From the NCBI RefSeq assembly GCF_000981225.1, contig NZ_LAJC01000017.1:18967-82966 (forward strand): a stretch of DNA of 64,000 bases, read 5' to 3'. This stretch comes from Allosalinactinospora lopnorensis (GTDB lineage Bacteria > Actinomycetota > Actinomycetes > Streptosporangiales > Streptosporangiaceae). The notes under the pieces are model-generated. The model did no database searches, had not been told where the DNA came from, and saw nothing but the letters and a program-made list of their open reading frames with translations. Position 1 is the stretch's first letter; each line of letters starts with the position of its first letter. This document shows, piece after piece, positions 61,380 through 64,000 of the stretch. A program made the translations under genes and the position numbers.

Positions 61380-63905
61380 TTACTCCTGGGGCGCGGGTTC
61401 GGGCTGGCCGGGGGTGGTGAGGATGGAGTTCGCGATGCGCTCGACTGGCGGGATCGTGATCTTGATTCGCCCCGCCCTGCGCTGGGTGTCGAGGTAGAGC
61501 GCTTCACCCTTGCGGGTCTGGTCGCTGATCGGGGACAGGTTGGTGGTGACCAGGTCGATCAGGGAGCGATCCCCTGGGTCGAGGTTGAGGAACTCGAGCC
61601 CCTTGGCGGCCAGGCGCGTGTCGCGGTGGCGCAGCAGGAACCGATTGCTCAACAGGCCCCGGATGGTCTCGTTGCCGAAGTCTTCGGGGTCGTGGCTGCC
61701 GAGCATGGCGCCGGCGCCGTGCTTGCGGCCGTCGCGCACGAGCTCGAGCACAAGGTCCTGGCCTTCGGTGGAGCTGGTCAGCCAGTGGCACTCGTCCAAG
61801 GCGACCGCGGCGAACCGGGCCGGATCGCTGAAGGCCACCTCGCGGGCGACCGCGGCGACGAGGTAGAGCACCGCGCGGCCGATCAGCGTTTCCAAGGGCT
61901 GGCGCTGCATGTGGTACTCGCTGGCGAAGATCTCCTTCTTCGGCAGGCTCAGCCCGGCGGTGTGGAAGACGACGAATTCCTGCTCAAGATTCAGCGGCGG
62001 CAGGTCACCGAACACCATCTGGCCCAGCGCATCGGCGGCGACAGCGCGCAGCAGGTCTGCGAGCTCCTTGGCCTGTTCGGCGCGGTTGGTGCTCTTCTCG
62101 GTGTGGGGGATCGCCTCCAGTTCGTCGATGACCGCGCGCATATGCGGGGTGGAGGATGCGGCGACGCGGTCCACGGCTTGGGCGAGCGCGAGGCCGCCGG
62201 GCGACATGGCCGGCACACCGAGCTGGAGTGTGAGATAGGACTTGGCGTAGCGGGCCCCGATCTGGGGGCCGAATACACGCAGGGGGTCCAGGCACACGCT
62301 GGCCTCGGCGTCGGCGCGGATGACCTGGTGGCGTCCGGGGGCGGTGTGGGCCGCGAAGTGCGCCCATTCCCCCATGGGAGTGCGGTCGACGGCGATGACG
62401 CGCCCGCCCCGGTCCAGCAACGCGATCTGAATGGCCTTCAGCAGCACACTCTTGCCGGCGCCGAGCTCACCAACCGCGCCCAGGGAGGCACTGGCGTCCT
62501 GCTGGGGAGCATTGGCCAGATCCAGTAGGACTGGCCTGCTGGTGCCGCCGTCGAGGTTCATCCCGAGCAGCGCACCAGTGGGGTCCCCGATCGAGGAATC
62601 CGCCCACGGCATCGCCATGGCGTAGTCGCCGGCCAGCTGGTGCTGGGTGAACTCCCGCAGCAGGGACGACGAAGGGGCGCCGGGCAGCATCGCCTCGAAC
62701 AGGCGGCGCTGCCCACCGGTGGGACGCACGACCTGGTATTCGGCCGCGGCGACCGTGGCGCGTACGACCTCGGCGTGCTGGTCGGCCTCCTCAGAGGTTT
62801 CACCCCATACGCACATGAGGGTGCTCGACTGGATCTCCACCTCGGTCCGGCTGCTCTGAAGCCGCCCGCGTTCGTCGTCCAGGTCAGCCGCAGCGTCGAT
62901 GAGTGCCTGGGGGATTCCGGCGGTCTCCCCGTCGTACTCGTCTACCTGTGCGGACAGTTCACGGGCCTTGCGTCGGCTCTTGGCCTCGGCTTCGGTGTTG
63001 GGAACGATCGTCAGGCGGCTGCACCAGTCCACGCCGAAGGGCAGGGCGTCCAACGCGGCCAGCCACTCTGATCCGGGGAACCGGAAGAGGCTGGGCATCT
63101 CGGCGAGTGCGAGGAATGCCTGGTAGGAGTCACCGGTGGGGGTTTGCACCTGCAGCCAGCGCCGGCGCAGCGGTGATGAGCGCCTTGTGCCCGCCTCACT
63201 GGGAGGGGTGCCGCCTTCGACCAGGCAGACTTCTCCAAGACCGGCCAGTGAGGGGCCACGGAGCCGACCATGATGCAGGTGCGAGGCGGCCAGCTCACGG
63301 TCCGCCTTGGAGGCGTCGGCCAGGATCGGCTCGGCCAGTCCGCGGCGGGCGGAGTGCCCATAGATCCACAGGATCTCGGCGGGAGTGGCCGGACGGAGCA
63401 CGGGCTGACCGGAGAGCTGGGACTGGAGTTTGTGGGTCTTTGCCTCGTAGGAGCGGACCTCGGTCACGGCGGGCGCCGGTGGGACGGTTCCGATAAGGCG
63501 GCTTAATGACGCGGTCGCCGCAGAGGCGATCGAGCGCAGGTCGAGGGAGGGTTTGTCCGCGGGCAGTGGGAGGGCCAGCCAGTGCGTGCGCTCAGTGAGG
63601 GCCAGCTCGCACAGCCAATCGAGCGCCGCATCAGCCACTTCCACCCATTGGGGGTGATTCTCCAGATCGACGCCGCTGATCATGGCCTCCACCACGTCGG
63701 CGGCCTCGGTTTGGGCGCACAAGCTGAGCAGCATGGGCTGGCCGCTCAGCTTCTTGAGGACAGCGGTGGTGGATGCGTGCAGTTCGGCTTGGGCCTGGGG
63801 GCTGGAGTGGAGGTAGGAGACGGGGTTCACGCGCCAGATGGCCCAGACCTGGCCATGGACAGTCCAGGCCAGGTTTCCGGCGAGGTGGCGGATCGGGACC
63901 TGCAC
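61380..63905 (-). CDS. VirB4/TraC-like conjugation ATPase
   Basis: 841 residues. The N-terminal about 420 residues are the VirB4 partner-binding region (HLAGNLAWTVHGQVWAIWRV; TPTGDSYQAFLALAEMPSLF; TLMCVWGETSEEADQHAEVV). Motor domain: Walker A GAVGELGAGKSVLLKAIQIA, GRVIAVDRTPMGEWAHFA, Walker B RFAAVALDECHWL, then LVRDGRKHGAGAMLGSHDPE and LLSNRFLLRHRDTRLA. It energises pilus assembly or substrate transfer in type IV secretion. The ATG overlaps the stop of the preceding gene (ATGA). No damage seen across 2.5 kb. Confidence 0.9.
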   Translation of the reverse strand: MQVPIRHLAGNLAWTVHGQVWAIWRVNPVSYLHSSPQAQAELHASTTAVLKKLSGQPMLLSLCAQTEAADVVEAMISGVDLENHPQWVEVADAALDWLCELALTERTHWLALPLPADKPSLDLRSIASAATASLSRLIGTVPPAPAVTEVRSYEAKTHKLQSQLSGQPVLRPATPAEILWIYGHSARRGLAEPILADASKADRELAASHLHHGRLRGPSLAGLGEVCLVEGGTPPSEAGTRRSSPLRRRWLQVQTPTGDSYQAFLALAEMPSLFRFPGSEWLAALDALPFGVDWCSRLTIVPNTEAEAKSRRKARELSAQVDEYDGETAGIPQALIDAAADLDDERGRLQSSRTEVEIQSSTLMCVWGETSEEADQHAEVVRATVAAAEYQVVRPTGGQRRLFEAMLPGAPSSSLLREFTQHQLAGDYAMAMPWADSSIGDPTGALLGMNLDGGTSRPVLLDLANAPQQDASASLGAVGELGAGKSVLLKAIQIALLDRGGRVIAVDRTPMGEWAHFAAHTAPGRHQVIRADAEASVCLDPLRVFGPQIGARYAKSYLTLQLGVPAMSPGGLALAQAVDRVAASSTPHMRAVIDELEAIPHTEKSTNRAEQAKELADLLRAVAADALGQMVFGDLPPLNLEQEFVVFHTAGLSLPKKEIFASEYHMQRQPLETLIGRAVLYLVAAVAREVAFSDPARFAAVALDECHWLTSSTEGQDLVLELVRDGRKHGAGAMLGSHDPEDFGNETIRGLLSNRFLLRHRDTRLAAKGLEFLNLDPGDRSLIDLVTTNLSPISDQTRKGEALYLDTQRRAGRIKITIPPVERIANSILTTPGQPEPAPQE

Positions 63906-64000
63906 GTCATTTCTCCTTGGCCTGCGGGGCGGGAGGGTCCGGCTCGGACAGCAGCTGCTGGAGGGTGGTGGGGCGGCGAAGGCCGCGGCGGCGTCCGGTG
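63902..64000 (-). CDS. C-terminal end of a further conjugation-operon gene (cut by window edge)
   Basis: 32 codons visible: TGRRRGLRRPTTLQQLLSEP then DPPAPQAKEK and TGA, overlapping the VirB4-like ATG. Basic then Pro-rich tail. In comparable operons the gene before the VirB4-like ATPase is often a small PrgI-type membrane protein, but nothing visible proves that here. Confidence 0.5.

Noticed and set aside
61254..62528. 424-residue plus-strand reading
   Set aside because: Antisense to the VirB4-like ATPase with intact Walker motifs.
1..64000. tRNA or rRNA genes
   Set aside because: Scanned by eye in the intergenic regions; no cloverleaf with TTC-type loop or rRNA sequence was found. A covariance search would be decisive.

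Overview
The window is a GC-rich accessory region from a filamentous actinobacterium. The support is GC-rich third codon positions, many GTG starts, ATGA/GTGA stop-start overlaps, the divergent HATPase / XRE-DUF5753 / DUF397 trio, ImmA-type regulators and actinobacterial conjugation genes. Nocardiopsis-like Streptosporangiales is a guess from protein style, not something the sequence proves. There are no rRNA, tRNA or core housekeeping genes. The content (conjugation, partition, defence, NTPases, gene relics) looks like an integrative/conjugative element, an old plasmid, or a defence island built on one.

Layout. (1) 0-4.8 kb: type I restriction-modification operon hsdM-hsdS-hsdR on the minus strand (hsdR runs off the left edge), then a relic zone with a MobF-relaxase fragment and a small duplicated WGR-type module. 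(2) 4.8-8.1 kb: an XRE-ImmA/IrrE regulator translationally coupled to a frameshifted protein with a TGT-like zinc motif, an unknown gene, and a small winged-helix regulator whose start codon lies inside a perfect palindrome. (3) 8.3-18 kb: integrase tail relic, a double-HTH regulator, then a complete pPIWI-RE three-gene island (REase protein, DinG/XPD-like helicase, pPIWI-RE protein). (4) 18-20.1 kb: helicase, WGR-module and NUDIX relics. The WGR module at 3.8 kb and its copy at 19.6 kb are direct repeats flanking the whole pPIWI-RE/ImmA block. (5) 20.5-22.5 kb: HATPase regulator trio. (6) 22.6-35.8 kb: one long minus-strand operon with a membrane protein, TraG/FtsK-like ATPase, replication-relaxation protein, ParB, DUF4417 protein, and then two large proteins sharing the same N-terminal tag, one with a HipA/PI-kinase-like and one with an ADP-ribosyltransferase-like C-terminus. 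(7) 36-44.7 kb: small genes, a STAND/NB-ARC-TPR ATPase, a sigma-like factor with a structured leader, a Crp/Fnr regulator, and integrase/transposase debris. (8) 44.8-58.1 kb: AlbA_2 protein, YaaC-family protein, an AAA/STAND NTPase with a membrane partner, a 45-residue peptide coupled to an isoaspartyl-methyltransferase-like enzyme, a ParA/ParB remnant, a membrane STAND-SLR NTPase and a type IIG-like nuclease-methylase. (9) 58.2-64 kb: conjugation genes (SLT-NlpC/P60 wall hydrolase, TrbL/VirB6-like membrane protein, VirB4-like ATPase) on the minus strand.

How it fits together: the minus-strand genes at 58-64 kb and 28-36 kb look like DNA-transfer and maintenance functions. The other islands are mostly defence or conflict modules (type I RM, pPIWI-RE, IIG-like RM, several STAND NTPases, possible ART/kinase effectors).

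Caution: about a dozen otherwise well-conserved genes are broken by what looks like one missing base, usually in a C/G run. This may be residual deletion error in the assembly rather than gene decay, so split genes are described here as single loci.
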